From: Donghicola tyrosinivorans | Lineage (GTDB): Bacteria > Pseudomonadota > Alphaproteobacteria > Rhodobacterales > Rhodobacteraceae | DNA length: 64,000 bases | Assembly (NCBI RefSeq): GCF_003003355.1 | Contig: NZ_PVTQ01000005.1 | Location: 237,034-301,033 of the forward strand | Direction: 5' to 3' | Part shown: positions 45,171 to 54,418 of the stretch, in pieces | How positions within the stretch are numbered: the first letter of the stretch is position 1 | Layout: each line of letters opens with the position of its first letter | The notes under the pieces: generated by a model | The model's input: the letters and a program-made list of their open reading frames with translations, nothing else | What the model was told of the DNA's origin: nothing | The model's database searches: none | Made by a program: the position numbers and the translations under genes

Positions 45171-47825
45171 ATGCCTTCGCTGAACGATATTCGCTCGACC
45201 TTCCTCGACTATTTCGCAAAGCAGGGACACGAGGTAGTGCCCTCGTCGCCCCTGGTTCCGCGCAACGACCCGACGCTGATGTTCACGAACTCGGGCATGG
45301 TGCAGTTCAAGAACTGCTTCACCGGTGTTGAAACCCGCGATTACGTGCGGGCCACCACCGCGCAGAAATGCGTTCGCGCCGGCGGCAAGCACAACGATCT
45401 GGACAACGTGGGCTACACCGCCCGCCACCACACCTTCTTTGAGATGCTGGGGAACTTCAGCTTTGGCGATTACTTCAAGACTGAAGCGATCCCTTTTGCC
45501 TATGAGTTGATCACCAAAGAATTCGGCATCAACAAAGACCGCCTTCTGACCACCGTCTATCACACCGATGACGAAGCGTTCGAGATCTGGAAAAAGGTCG
45601 GCGTTCCCGAAGATCGCATCATCCGCATCGCGACATCTGACAACTTCTGGCAGATGGGTCCGACCGGTCCTTGTGGCCCCTGCACCGAGATTTTCTACGA
45701 CCACGGCGATCACATCTGGGGTGGCCCTCCGGGGTCGGCGGATGAGGACGGCGACCGCTTCATCGAAATCTGGAACGTCGTTTTCATGCAGAACGAGCAG
45801 TTCGAAGACGGCACCATGAAGGCGCTGGACATGCAGTCCATCGACACCGGCATGGGTCTGGAGCGGATCGGCGCCCTGCTGCAAGGCAAGCACGACAACT
45901 ACGACACCGACCTGATGCGCAGCCTGATCGAGGCCAGCGCCGAGGTCACCGATGGCGCTCCTGACGGGGACGGCAACGTCCACCACCGCGTGATTGCGGA
46001 CCACCTGCGTTCGACCTCGTTCCTGATTGCCGATGGCGTCATGCCATCGAACGAAGGCCGTGGCTATGTGCTGCGCCGCATCATGCGCCGCGCCATGCGT
46101 CACGCGCACCTCTTGGGTGCCAAAGATCCCGTTATGCACAAACTGGTGCCCGCACTGGTCCGCCAGATGGGTGCTGCCTACCCCGAACTGGGTCAGGCTC
46201 AGGCACTGATCGAAGAAACGCTGGAGCTGGAAGGCAAGCGCTTTATCACCACGCTGGATCGCGGCCTGAAGCTGCTGTCCGACGAAGTGGCCGGCCTGCC
46301 CGAAGGCGCGCCCCTGCCCGGTGATGCGGCTTTCAAACTCTATGACACCTACGGCTTCCCGCTGGACCTGACGCAGGATGCTCTGCGCGAACAGGACCGC
46401 ACTGTGGACACCGACGGCTTTAACGCGGCAATGGCTGAACAGAAGGCCAAGGCGCGTGCCGCTTGGGCAGGTTCCGGCGAAGCGGCAGACGCCACCATCT
46501 GGTACGACATCGCGGATGACAAAGGCACCACCGACTTCCTTGGCTACGACACCGAAACTGCCGAAGGCCAGATCGTGGCTGTGGTCAAAGACGGTGCCAA
46601 AGTTGATAGCCTTGCCGCAGGCGAGACTGGCCAGATCGTTCTGAACCAGACCCCCTTCTACGCGGAAAGCGGCGGTCAGATTGGCGACACCGGCGAGATC
46701 ACCGTCGAGGGCGGCAAAGCCCGCGTCACCGACACCAAGAAAACCGCTGGCGTCTTTATCCACTTTGTCGAGGTAACCGAGGGCACACTGTCCCGCGGCC
46801 AAGGCGCAGAACTTAAGGTGGACCATGAGCGTCGCAGCGCGATCCGCTCCAGCCACTCGGCCACGCACCTTCTGAACGAAGCTCTGCGCCGTGCGCTTGG
46901 CGATCACGTGGCACAGCGCGGCTCGCTGAACGCCGAGGATCGTCTGCGTTTCGACTTCAGCCACGCCAAGGCGCTGACCGCCGAAGAACTGGCCAAGGTT
47001 GATGCCGAGGTGAACGAGTTCATCCGTCAGAACACTAAGGTTGAGACCCGTATCATGACCCCTGACGATGCCCGCGGCCTTGGCGCGCAGGCTCTGTTTG
47101 GCGAAAAATACGGCGATGAGGTCCGCGTTGTGTCCATGGGCACGCTGGCCGGTTCCGGCAAAGGCACCGACGGCGAAACCTACTCGCTCGAACTATGCGG
47201 CGGCACTCACGTGCGCCAGCTGGGTGAGATTGGTCTGTACCTGACCCTGTCGGACAGCGCCTCCAGCTCTGGCGTCCGCCGGATCGAGGCTCTGACCGGT
47301 CAGGCCGCCCTGAACCACCTGCGTGAACAGGCAGAGCGTGTCTCGGAACTGTCGGGTGCCCTGAAGACCCAGCCTGCTGATCTGGTCAGCCGCGTTCAAA
47401 CCTTGATGGACGAACGCAAGAAGCTGGAGAACGAAGTGGCCCAACTGCGCCGCGAACTGGCAATGTCCGGTGGCGGCAAGGCCGAGGTTGCAGCCGAAGA
47501 CGTGAATGGCGTGCCCTTCATGGCGCAGGTGCTGTCCGGTGTGACTGGCAAGGACCTGCCCGCCCTGATCGACGCCCACAAAGAAAAGCTTGGCTCGGCA
47601 GCGATCCTGCTGATCGCGGATGCGGACGGCAAGGTCGCAGTAGCGGCTGGCGTGACCGGCGATCTGACCGACAAGGTCAGCGCGGTTGATCTGGTCAAAG
47701 CGGCTGTGGTCGAACTGGGCGGTAAGGGCGGCGGTGGCCGTCCCGATATGGCTCAGGGTGGCGCGAAGGATGCAGCAAACGCAGACGGCGCGATTGCCGC
47801 TGCCAAAGCTGTGATCGGAGGCTAA
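45171..47825 (+). CDS. alaS: Alanyl-tRNA synthetase
   Basis: AlaS charges tRNA-Ala. The 884-residue protein has the class II aminoacylation domain ([20 protein letters not shown], then [11 protein letters not shown]), the editing domain with the zinc-binding [12 protein letters not shown] (about residue 560) and CGGTHV (about residue 675), and the C-terminal C-Ala domain with DHHA1-like segments. The start at 45171 ([10 protein letters not shown]) is preferred over an upstream in-frame codon. It is followed by a DUF1330 gene after 4 bp. Confidence 0.98.
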   Translation: MPSLNDIRSTFLDYFAKQGHEVVPSSPLVPRNDPTLMFTNSGMVQFKNCFTGVETRDYVRATTAQKCVRAGGKHNDLDNVGYTARHHTFFEMLGNFSFGDYFKTEAIPFAYELITKEFGINKDRLLTTVYHTDDEAFEIWKKVGVPEDRIIRIATSDNFWQMGPTGPCGPCTEIFYDHGDHIWGGPPGSADEDGDRFIEIWNVVFMQNEQFEDGTMKALDMQSIDTGMGLERIGALLQGKHDNYDTDLMRSLIEASAEVTDGAPDGDGNVHHRVIADHLRSTSFLIADGVMPSNEGRGYVLRRIMRRAMRHAHLLGAKDPVMHKLVPALVRQMGAAYPELGQAQALIEETLELEGKRFITTLDRGLKLLSDEVAGLPEGAPLPGDAAFKLYDTYGFPLDLTQDALREQDRTVDTDGFNAAMAEQKAKARAAWAGSGEAADATIWYDIADDKGTTDFLGYDTETAEGQIVAVVKDGAKVDSLAAGETGQIVLNQTPFYAESGGQIGDTGEITVEGGKARVTDTKKTAGVFIHFVEVTEGTLSRGQGAELKVDHERRSAIRSSHSATHLLNEALRRALGDHVAQRGSLNAEDRLRFDFSHAKALTAEELAKVDAEVNEFIRQNTKVETRIMTPDDARGLGAQALFGEKYGDEVRVVSMGTLAGSGKGTDGETYSLELCGGTHVRQLGEIGLYLTLSDSASSSGVRRIEALTGQAALNHLREQAERVSELSGALKTQPADLVSRVQTLMDERKKLENEVAQLRRELAMSGGGKAEVAAEDVNGVPFMAQVLSGVTGKDLPALIDAHKEKLGSAAILLIADADGKVAVAAGVTGDLTDKVSAVDLVKAAVVELGGKGGGGRPDMAQGGAKDAANADGAIAAAKAVIGG

Positions 47826-47829
47826 GCCG

Positions 47830-48117
47830 ATGGCTGCGCTCTGGATCGCCCACGTTCATGTCACCGACGCAGAAGCTTATGGCAAATACGCCAAGCTGGC
47901 CGGTCCCGCGATTGCTGCCCACGGCGGCAAATTTCTGGCCCGTGGCGGTGACTATCACATCCTTGAAGGGGCGCAGCGCGAACGCCATGTGGTCGCGCAA
48001 TTCCCCTCCAAGCAGGCGGCCTATGACTGCTATCACTCGCCCGCATACCAAGAGGCCCTAAGCCACGCCCGTGGCGCGTCCGAGCGGGACTTGGTCATCG
48101 TCGAGCTGGAAGACTAA
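47830..48117 (+). CDS. DUF1330 family protein
   Basis: This 95-residue dimeric alpha/beta-barrel (ferredoxin-like) protein has the family pattern IAHVHVTDAEAYGKYAK, HGGKFLARGGDYHILEG and YHSPAYQEALSHARGASERD. The function of the family is unknown; some members resemble small monooxygenase-fold proteins. It is co-transcribed with alaS and ends at a terminator. Confidence 0.9.
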   Translation: MAALWIAHVHVTDAEAYGKYAKLAGPAIAAHGGKFLARGGDYHILEGAQRERHVVAQFPSKQAAYDCYHSPAYQEALSHARGASERDLVIVELED

Positions 48118-48125
48118 AGACTTTA

Positions 48126-48160
48126 GCGCGTCCCTCGCCTTACTGTGGGGCGCGCGTTTT
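48126..48160 (+). terminator. Rho-independent terminator after alaS operon
   Basis: GCGCGTCCC and GGGGCGCGC arms flank a 12-base loop, followed by GTTTTG. Confidence 0.75.
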
Positions 48161-48255
48161 GCTATGCCGCATTGGATGCGGCCCTGACCAACGGGTCACA
48201 ATTTCCCTGAAATGCGATCAAAGCTGACTGGACGGCTTAACCCGTTCCAGCACTC

Positions 48256-48606
48256 TCAGCTTATTGCTTTGCGTACAAAGGTGGTCAGCCGCGCCGCGCT
48301 CCACCCTGCGAGTGCCCCAAGGCAGGCACCGATGGCATCCGCCAACAGGTCACCCCATTCCGCCGAGCGGCCCACGTAGGGCTGGATCACCTCGATCAAC
48401 GCGCCATACCCGATCGCCAACAGGGCCACCCACACCGCATTACGGGGCGAGCCAAAGGCCAATGGAAACGCCAATGCACCGAAGGCCAACAGATGGTAAA
48501 GCTTGTCCGAACCCGGCGCCCCTTGGACCGAGATGGGCGTCAGTGTCAGCAGACTGATCACCACGGCCAGAATAAGTGAAAGGGCGATAGAAATCGGGTG
48601 TTTCAT
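48256..48606 (-). CDS. VanZ-like membrane protein
   Basis: This 116-residue protein has about four helices and the VanZ-like pattern SDKLYHLLAFGALAFPLAFG then YGALIEVIQPYVGRSAEWGDLLADAIG. The ATG at 48606 (MKHPISIAL) is preferred to a TTG further upstream. VanZ relatives of this kind are small integral membrane proteins of unknown role. It is transcribed alone. Confidence 0.82.
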   Translation of the reverse strand: MKHPISIALSLILAVVISLLTLTPISVQGAPGSDKLYHLLAFGALAFPLAFGSPRNAVWVALLAIGYGALIEVIQPYVGRSAEWGDLLADAIGACLGALAGWSAARLTTFVRKAIS

Positions 48607-48743
48607 GATCGAAACGAAGGTTTTGGACGGCAAAAAACAATACCCCTGCAGCTTTGCGCCTTCTTAAACGCAAAAGCTGCCCGTGTGCCATTTAAACATC
48701 CCTGACTTTCTTCACATTCTGATCAACCCGTTTACGGAATGAT

Positions 48744-48781
48744 GCAAATAAAGGCGCGGCAGGTCACCGCCTCCGCGCCTT
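48744..48781 (-). terminator. Terminator after the alcohol dehydrogenase gene
   Basis: On the minus strand AAGGCGCGG and CCGCGCCTT arms with a 13-base loop, followed by TATTTGC. Confidence 0.75.
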
Positions 48782-48805
48782 GTTGCTAGACCGAAAACAA
48801 TGGGC

Positions 48806-49858
48806 CTATTCAGGGGCTTCGACCAAAATTTTAACCTGTGATTTCTCGGCGACCAAGGCGTCGAATCCTTCGGTCACAATGTCATCCAACGCAATCCTTT
48901 TGGTGACCAGTTTATCGGCGCTGAAATAGCCTTGCAGCATCAACGCCATCACCGCCGGATAGACGTTCCGGTAGGCGATGGTGCCTTGCAACTGACGCTC
49001 TTTCAGGACGGCGGTGTTCGGGTTAAACGATGCCTCGCCTTCCCAGATCGAGACGATCAGGCACTGCCCCTCATGACGGGTCGCGTCGATACATTGGGGC
49101 AGCACGGTCGGAACGCCTGTCACCTCAAAACCCACATGCACGCCGCCGGTAGCCTCTCGGATGGCGGCGACCACATCGGTTTCCGCAGGATCAAGGACCG
49201 AGGTTGCACCAAGTTCCAACGCCTTGGCGCGGCGCACGGCTGAGGGTTCCACCACATGGATTTCAGCCGCCCCCGCGACGCGCAACGCCTCGACCACCAG
49301 AAGACCGATCGGACCGGCGCCAAAGACTGCCGCCGCATCGCCTGCCTTGATCTTGGACATCCGCACCGCGTGCAGAGCAACCGCTGCGGGTTCCACCAAA
49401 GCGCCCTGCTCCATCGACAGATCATCGGGCATCTTGTGCACCATGCGCGCGGGCACCACGGAATATGCGGCAAAGCCCCCGTGGCCGCCCGAAAGCCCCA
49501 CGAAGCCCAGACTATCACAGAGGTTGTACTTGCCCTCATGGCAGGCTGGACAGGTGCCGCAGGCAAAAATCGGCTCGATCGCGACACGGTCGCCAACGGC
49601 CAACCCTGTGACCCCCTCGCCCAGTTCAGAGATGATGCCGCAATATTCGTGGCCCAGAACGATGGGTGCCTGATCATGGCTAAGAGGATGATCCTCGCCC
49701 ACGGGGATAAAGATGGGACCGGCCAGATATTCATGCAGGTCACTGCCGCAAATACCGGTCCATGCCACCTTGATCTTCACTTCACCCGCTGCGGGGCTGG
49801 GGACGGGAACATCCTCGACGCGGATGTCTTTCACCCCGTGCCAACGTGCTGCTTTCAT
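48806..49858 (-). CDS. Zinc-dependent alcohol dehydrogenase, 2,3-butanediol dehydrogenase-like
   Basis: This 350-residue medium-chain dehydrogenase has catalytic zinc ligands (GICGSDLHEYLAGP, about residue 40), the four-Cys structural zinc site (CGTCPACHEGKYNLC, about residues 98-112) and a Rossmann GAGPIGLL. The GSDLHEY segment and overall layout resemble (R,R)-2,3-butanediol dehydrogenases. The start MKAARWHGVKDIRVED at 49858 is the natural one. It follows the monooxygenase gene by 64 bp and ends the cluster led by the AcoR-like regulator, so its substrate is probably an alcohol or diol tied to that pathway. Confidence 0.88.
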   Translation of the reverse strand: MKAARWHGVKDIRVEDVPVPSPAAGEVKIKVAWTGICGSDLHEYLAGPIFIPVGEDHPLSHDQAPIVLGHEYCGIISELGEGVTGLAVGDRVAIEPIFACGTCPACHEGKYNLCDSLGFVGLSGGHGGFAAYSVVPARMVHKMPDDLSMEQGALVEPAAVALHAVRMSKIKAGDAAAVFGAGPIGLLVVEALRVAGAAEIHVVEPSAVRRAKALELGATSVLDPAETDVVAAIREATGGVHVGFEVTGVPTVLPQCIDATRHEGQCLIVSIWEGEASFNPNTAVLKERQLQGTIAYRNVYPAVMALMLQGYFSADKLVTKRIALDDIVTEGFDALVAEKSQVKILVEAPE

Positions 49859-49922
49859 ATGACTTTCTCCAATGACAAAACAAATTGCGCCCGGCGAGGG
49901 AGCCACCGGGCGCGGGGATGCA

Positions 49923-51722
49923 TCAGGACAGGTGATGCACCTCTTGCAGGCCGTAAACAGGGGTATCCAGCCCCTCTTGGCGGGCCTTCAGTTGCAGGGC
50001 CAGATACAGGGAATAGTGGCGCGACTGGTGCAGGTTGCCCCCGTGGAACCACAGGTTTTGCTGCTGGGTCGGCTTCCACATGTTGCGCTGCTCGCCTTCC
50101 CACGGACCGGGGTCTTTGGTGGTGTCAGATCCCAGCCCCCAGACCTTGCCCACCTTGTCGGCAACCTCTTGGCTGATCAGGTCCGCAGCCCACCCGTTCA
50201 TCGAGCCATAGCCCGTGGCCATCACCACCAGATCAGCCTCAAGGCGGGTGCCGTCCGACAGAACCACCGCGTCTTCGTCAAAGTGGTCCACCTGCCCTTT
50301 AACCAGTTTGACCTCTCCGTCGATGATCAACTGGCTTGCGCCCACGTCGATGTAATAGCCTGACCCGCGGCGCAGGTACTTCATGAACAGACCCGAGCCA
50401 TCGTCGCCCCAGTCCAGATCAAAACCCGCCTTCTCCAGACCGGCGTAGAAATCCGCGTCCCGTTCCCGCATCTGGTCATAGAGGGGGATCTGAAATTCAT
50501 GCATGATCCGGTAGGGCAATGAGGCAAAGATCATATCGGCCTTTTCGGTCGTCATCCCGCTGGCCACCGCCTCTTCGGAATAAAGTGCCCCAAGTCCGAT
50601 ATCCATCAGCGTGTCCGAGCGCACGATATGGGTCGAGGACCGCTGCACCATCGTCACATCCGCGCCGGTCTCCCACAGGGCGGCGCAGATATCATGGGCC
50701 GAGTTGTTGGAGCCCACGACAACCACCTTCTTGCCCGCCCAGGCGTCCGGTCCGTCATGCTGGGACGAATGCTGGATGACGCCTTTAAAGCTGTCCATGC
50801 CAGGGAACTTAGGCATGTTGGCTTTGCCAGACATCCCCGTTGCCAGCACCAGTTGGGTCGGATGCAGGGTGACTTTTTCGCCGTCGCGATTAACCTCAAC
50901 CGTCCATGTGCCGCTGGCTTCGTCAAAGCTGGCCTTCTCGACCTCTGAACGGGTCCAGTAGTTCAACTCCATGACCTTGGTGTACATCTCCAGCCAGTCG
51001 CCCACCTTGTCTTTGGGGGTGAAGACCGGCCAGTTCTCGGGGAACTTGATGTAGGGCAGATGGTCGTACCAGATCGGGTCATGCAGACACAGGGACTTGT
51101 AGCGGTTGCGCCACTGGTCGCCAGGGCGGTCATGCTTGTCCAGAACGATGGTCGGCACGCCTAGCTGGCGCAGACGCGCCCCTAGCGCGATACCGCCCTG
51201 CCCGCCGCCCACGATCACCGTGTAGGGCTGGGTGTCATAGCCAAGGCTTGCGGCCTCTGCCTCGCGCTGTTCTTTCCACGTGACGCGGTTCTTACTGGCC
51301 CCGTGTTCGGCGCCCATGGGACGGCGTTTGCCCTTATTCTCTTCAAAGCCCTTCAACTCTTGCAGAGAGGTCAGCAGCGTCCAGATGCGGTCATCCTTCA
51401 AGCGGATCAACCCCCAGCCGCGGCCCACATCGGTCTCAAAGGTGATCCATGCGGTGATCACGCCGCCGTCTTCGGTCGGGGCCTCGCCTTCTTGAATACG
51501 GAAGCTGCGCGGGTTGGTGTGGCTTAGCTGCTGGGTCAGCATGTCCGCAACGCCCGCTGGCCCTTCGACCGTCTTGAGGTTCCATGTGATGGACACCAGA
51601 TCGCGCCAATAGCTGTCAGTCGCGAACAGGTCCGAAACGGCCTTGGCATCCCCTGCCTCAAGGGCGGCATTTAACTGATCCAGAACCGCTTGAGTCTGGG
51701 TCATAACTGTTGAATCGAGCAT
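49923..51722 (-). CDS. Flavin-dependent monooxygenase with N-terminal NTF2-like domain
   Basis: This 599-residue protein joins an N-terminal NTF2/SnoaL-like domain (about residues 8-125) to a class B-like flavin monooxygenase. The FAD site is VIVGGGQGGIALG (about residue 170), the NADPH site VVVVGSNNSAHDICAALWE, and a BVMO/FMO-like ATGMSGKANMPKFPG lies between. The start at 51722 has GGAGGAG upstream; the frame is open to 51962 but overlaps the regulator gene. It lies between the AcoR-like regulator and the zinc dehydrogenase. The substrate is unknown; with the dehydrogenase, oxidation of a ketone or alcohol is plausible. Confidence 0.87.
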   Translation of the reverse strand: MLDSTVMTQTQAVLDQLNAALEAGDAKAVSDLFATDSYWRDLVSITWNLKTVEGPAGVADMLTQQLSHTNPRSFRIQEGEAPTEDGGVITAWITFETDVGRGWGLIRLKDDRIWTLLTSLQELKGFEENKGKRRPMGAEHGASKNRVTWKEQREAEAASLGYDTQPYTVIVGGGQGGIALGARLRQLGVPTIVLDKHDRPGDQWRNRYKSLCLHDPIWYDHLPYIKFPENWPVFTPKDKVGDWLEMYTKVMELNYWTRSEVEKASFDEASGTWTVEVNRDGEKVTLHPTQLVLATGMSGKANMPKFPGMDSFKGVIQHSSQHDGPDAWAGKKVVVVGSNNSAHDICAALWETGADVTMVQRSSTHIVRSDTLMDIGLGALYSEEAVASGMTTEKADMIFASLPYRIMHEFQIPLYDQMRERDADFYAGLEKAGFDLDWGDDGSGLFMKYLRRGSGYYIDVGASQLIIDGEVKLVKGQVDHFDEDAVVLSDGTRLEADLVVMATGYGSMNGWAADLISQEVADKVGKVWGLGSDTTKDPGPWEGEQRNMWKPTQQQNLWFHGGNLHQSRHYSLYLALQLKARQEGLDTPVYGLQEVHHLS

Positions 51723-51833
51723 CGCGTCTCCTCCTCTGCGCGTTGTTCTAGGGCAGAGGATCACGGGAAGATGCGGCGCTGATCTACCATTGCGTGCGTA
51801 TTCCGATGCGGAAAGTGAGTGCTGCATTGCGGC

Positions 51834-51861
51834 GTGTTGCACGCGCAACGACGCGCAACAC
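51834..51861. promoter_or_regulatory. Inverted repeat upstream of the monooxygenase, candidate activator site
   Basis: GTGTTGC (51834-51840) and GCAACAC (51855-51861) flank a 14-base spacer containing ACGCGCAACG; the sequence ACGCGCAAC occurs twice in tandem. It sits between the regulator stop and the monooxygenase start (112 bp upstream) and is a likely binding site for the Fis-type HTH of the AcoR-like protein. Confidence 0.5.
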
Positions 51862-51862
51862 C

Positions 51863-53593
51863 TTAGGTCGGGGGCTGCAACCCTGCCCGCCGGATGCGGC
51901 GCAGAATGGTCGAGCGGTTGACCCCCAACCGCCGCGCCACCTGCGACATGTTCCAGCCACATGCCTCAAGGATATGTTCCAGCGATTCCTCAGGCTCGGC
52001 TGGCGCGGACAGAGACTGCAACGGCGCGGGCAAATCGGTCAGGTCGATCACCCGCCCGTCGCTAAGGGCCAAGGCGACGTCCAGCACCTGCGATAGCTCT
52101 CGTAGGTTGCCGGTCCACTGCCGTCCCAACAAAGCCGCGCGGGCCGAGGGGGACAGACGCACGTCATCGGTGGTCTTGCGCCGCAGCAGGCGGTCCATCA
52201 ACCAAGGCAAATCCTGCCGGTGCCTGAGGGCGGGCAGCGTCAAGGTCGCACCGGCCAGACGATGCAACAGTGTATCAGGCAGTCCGGTCTGATCGGGCGC
52301 GACGCAGCTTGTGGTCACGGGGCGCAGATGCGGCGCGCCATCCAAGAGTGCCGTCAAACGGGGGGCCAACGGCGCAGGCAGTTCCTCGATCCGGCGCAGC
52401 AGCAGGGTTGCGGGGACAGGCGCGGCTTGTGCCAGCGCGTCCAGCACCTCGGCCCTCAGCCCGCCGCAGTCCAACCGGTGAAAGCCCTGCGCCTTGCTGG
52501 CCATATGCACCGCCTGCGCCAGTTTCGTTTTTCCGGTCCCTGTCTCGCCGCAGATCAAAAGCGGCACCGGAACAGAGGCCAAACGCGCCGCCTGCCCCAA
52601 CACGTGGCTCATGGTCGGATCACCGCCCGTTAGCCCTTCGATCGGCCCATCCCGACGCACCGGACGCGGGGCCGAGCGCGGCGCTTGTGGCGCAATCGCA
52701 TGGCCGAATAATGCGCCCCCGTCCCGCAATGGAACCACCCGTTCTTCGGTGGGACGGTCGCGCATCAGGTCGGGCAGATCATCAACGGACAGGTCCAGAA
52801 CCTCATCGATGCGCCGCCCCAAAACATCGCCCGCGCCAAACAGCTTGCCCGCCGCACGGGTATATCCCAGCACCCGCCCCGAGCCATCCAGACGCACGGC
52901 TGCCTCAGGGTCCACATCCAGAAACTCTGGGCTGGCAGAGAACCGCAGCACCCAGTCGCGACGGCTTTCCGCCATCAGGTTCGCCATCTCGACCCGCCGC
53001 GCGGCGTTGGTCACAAGGCTCATGGCAAGGTTCTGGCTGCGCTTTGGCGCGGGCGAGCGCAAGAGCGAGATATCCAGCACCGCCGCCAGTTGCCCCAGAC
53101 TGTCAAAGATCGGCGCTGCCGTGCAGCTTAGCCGCGTGTGGGCATTTCCGAAATGATCGTCTTGGTGCACGGTCACCGGCTCTTGTGTGACGATGCAAGA
53201 GCCAACCCCGCAGGTGCCCGCCAGATCCTCGGACCAGTTCGAGCCCAGATAGAGCCCCGCCGCCCGCAGATCGTCCACGAACAAATCATCGCCGAAAAAG
53301 TCCACACAGACCCCTTTGGCATCGGTCAACAGCAGCACATAGTTCTGACCTGCCACCTGCCGGAACAGGCTTTGCAGACTGCTCCGCGCCGCCCCGATCA
53401 TCCATTCGGCCTGCGCTCGATGATCGCGCAGTTCGCTGTCAGTGACGATATAGGCAGGCTCGCGCCGTGTGGGGTCCATGCCGTGCTGTTCCACACAGCG
53501 CCGCCATGAGGCCGCAACGAACCCGTCGCGCCCCGTGCAATGACCATCCAGAACCCTGCCGATCTCTTCCACATGCTGCTGTTCGTGCATCAT
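51863..53593 (-). CDS. AcoR-like transcription regulator with degenerate sigma-54 AAA domain
   Basis: This 576-residue protein has an N-terminal GAF-type sensor region (YVLLLTDAKGVCVDFFGDD, about residue 85), a PAS-like middle (DGSGRVLGYTRAAGKLF), an AAA domain and a C-terminal Fis-type HTH (WNMSQVARRLGVNRSTILRR). The Walker A GETGTGKTK is intact. But the segment that normally holds ELFG...GAFTGA is missing: DCGGLRAEVLDALAQAAPVPA leads straight to Walker B, where LFLDEIGD has become LLLRRIEE. It is therefore unlikely to hydrolyse ATP or contact sigma-54. The start at 53593 has GGAGG upstream. It probably controls the next two genes. Confidence 0.85.
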   Translation of the reverse strand: MMHEQQHVEEIGRVLDGHCTGRDGFVAASWRRCVEQHGMDPTRREPAYIVTDSELRDHRAQAEWMIGAARSSLQSLFRQVAGQNYVLLLTDAKGVCVDFFGDDLFVDDLRAAGLYLGSNWSEDLAGTCGVGSCIVTQEPVTVHQDDHFGNAHTRLSCTAAPIFDSLGQLAAVLDISLLRSPAPKRSQNLAMSLVTNAARRVEMANLMAESRRDWVLRFSASPEFLDVDPEAAVRLDGSGRVLGYTRAAGKLFGAGDVLGRRIDEVLDLSVDDLPDLMRDRPTEERVVPLRDGGALFGHAIAPQAPRSAPRPVRRDGPIEGLTGGDPTMSHVLGQAARLASVPVPLLICGETGTGKTKLAQAVHMASKAQGFHRLDCGGLRAEVLDALAQAAPVPATLLLRRIEELPAPLAPRLTALLDGAPHLRPVTTSCVAPDQTGLPDTLLHRLAGATLTLPALRHRQDLPWLMDRLLRRKTTDDVRLSPSARAALLGRQWTGNLRELSQVLDVALALSDGRVIDLTDLPAPLQSLSAPAEPEESLEHILEACGWNMSQVARRLGVNRSTILRRIRRAGLQPPT

Positions 53594-53726
53594 GCGCACC
53601 TCCCTTGGGTTGAGGCTAGCACAGAGCTGCACCTGCTAGGCAACCGACTTTCGTCGCGCAGAGCGCGGGCGTGCGCGGCAAGGACCGCTTGCCTGATGAC
53701 AGAAACCGGCACCGCGTTCTTTGCAG

Positions 53727-53746
53727 CGAATGCAATGACTCATTCG
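53727..53746. promoter_or_regulatory. Inverted repeat upstream of the copper island
   Basis: CGAATG, 8-base spacer, CATTCG, 44 bp before the first small gene. A possible operator for a metal-responsive regulator; no known consensus was matched. Confidence 0.4.
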
Positions 53747-53789
53747 TGAATTGTGCAGTTCCGGAATGTGGATCATCGGTAATGGCATT

Positions 53790-54164
53790 ATGGCGAAACC
53801 GCTTCGGCTGTTCTTTGTTGGCTTACTGAACCTGGCTCTGCTGTTCACCTCTGTGGTGGCGCAAGCGGGCGGACATGATCATGGCTGCGACCAGACAGCC
53901 GAAGCCACGCAGCATGCTATTGAGGCGCATCACGCACATGGGTCCCATGCTATGACAACGGCGTCAGACGATGAGACACCCACCGCTGATCCCATCGCAA
54001 AGCTACCTGTGTGTTGTTCGCATGGTTGCCTGGTCGACATTGCCCTGACCGCCCCGCTGGCGACTGCGACCCCCGCAGGCGTTGACGTTCCCGCCGCTTG
54101 GATGCTGGCAAATCTCTCTGATTTGACGGGACCAACAGGCCTTCGTCGCCCGCCAAAGGGCTGA
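53790..54164 (+). CDS. Secreted His/Cys-rich small protein (copper-island associated)
   Basis: This 124-residue protein has a signal peptide (RLFFVGLLNLALLFTSVVAQAGG) followed by a His-rich stretch (HDHGCDQTAEATQHAIEAHH, then HAHGSHAM) and a CCSHGCLVDIAL motif, all consistent with metal binding, probably copper. It resembles small DUF2946-type proteins near copper genes, but the match is only by pattern. It is first in the copper island. The start MAKPLRL at 53790 is one of several possible. Confidence 0.6.
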   Translation: MAKPLRLFFVGLLNLALLFTSVVAQAGGHDHGCDQTAEATQHAIEAHHAHGSHAMTTASDDETPTADPIAKLPVCCSHGCLVDIALTAPLATATPAGVDVPAAWMLANLSDLTGPTGLRRPPKG

Positions 54165-54209
54165 TCTTCCGTTTCTCGGGCCCAATTGTGCCCTGACCGA
54201 AGATCAAAT

Positions 54210-54418
54210 CGGAGTAATCCTTAAAACCCGTTTTGGCGGTCCTTGTGCCGCTGGCGCTTGCGCCGCCTGAGGATGGCGCACTGACCCGTGCGACCGACCC
54301 CTCGATCATCTCCCCTGCGCCTTCGGGGCCGAGCGTCGGCTATGTGCACCAGCACATCAAAGAGCCGATGGACTGGCGGCAGTTGAATGACGCGCAAGCG
54401 CCGGGGGGAGGCACATGA
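54210..54418 (+). pseudogene. Small copper-island gene with a damaged start/signal peptide
   Basis: An open frame from 54233 (TTG) ends SVGYVHQHIKEPMDWRQLND then AQAPGGGT and its stop overlaps the tolC ATG. The DNA just upstream reads GGAGTAATCCTTAAAACCCG then TTTTGGCGG. Changing ATC to ATG and removing one C from ACCC would give the signal peptide MLKTVLAVLVPLALA right after a ribosome site. So the gene looks to have lost its start codon and gained one base, or translation uses the TTG. A sequencing error is also possible. Confidence 0.45.

Noticed and set aside
45006..46964. A 652-codon open frame on the strand opposite alaS
   Set aside because: It is antisense to a strongly conserved synthetase gene; its translation has no recognisable domain and reflects the high GC codon pattern.
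51723..51962. N-terminal extension of the monooxygenase reading frame
   Set aside because: The extra 80 residues are low-complexity, overlap the regulator gene and lack a ribosome site, whereas a GGAGGAG site precedes the ATG at 51722.
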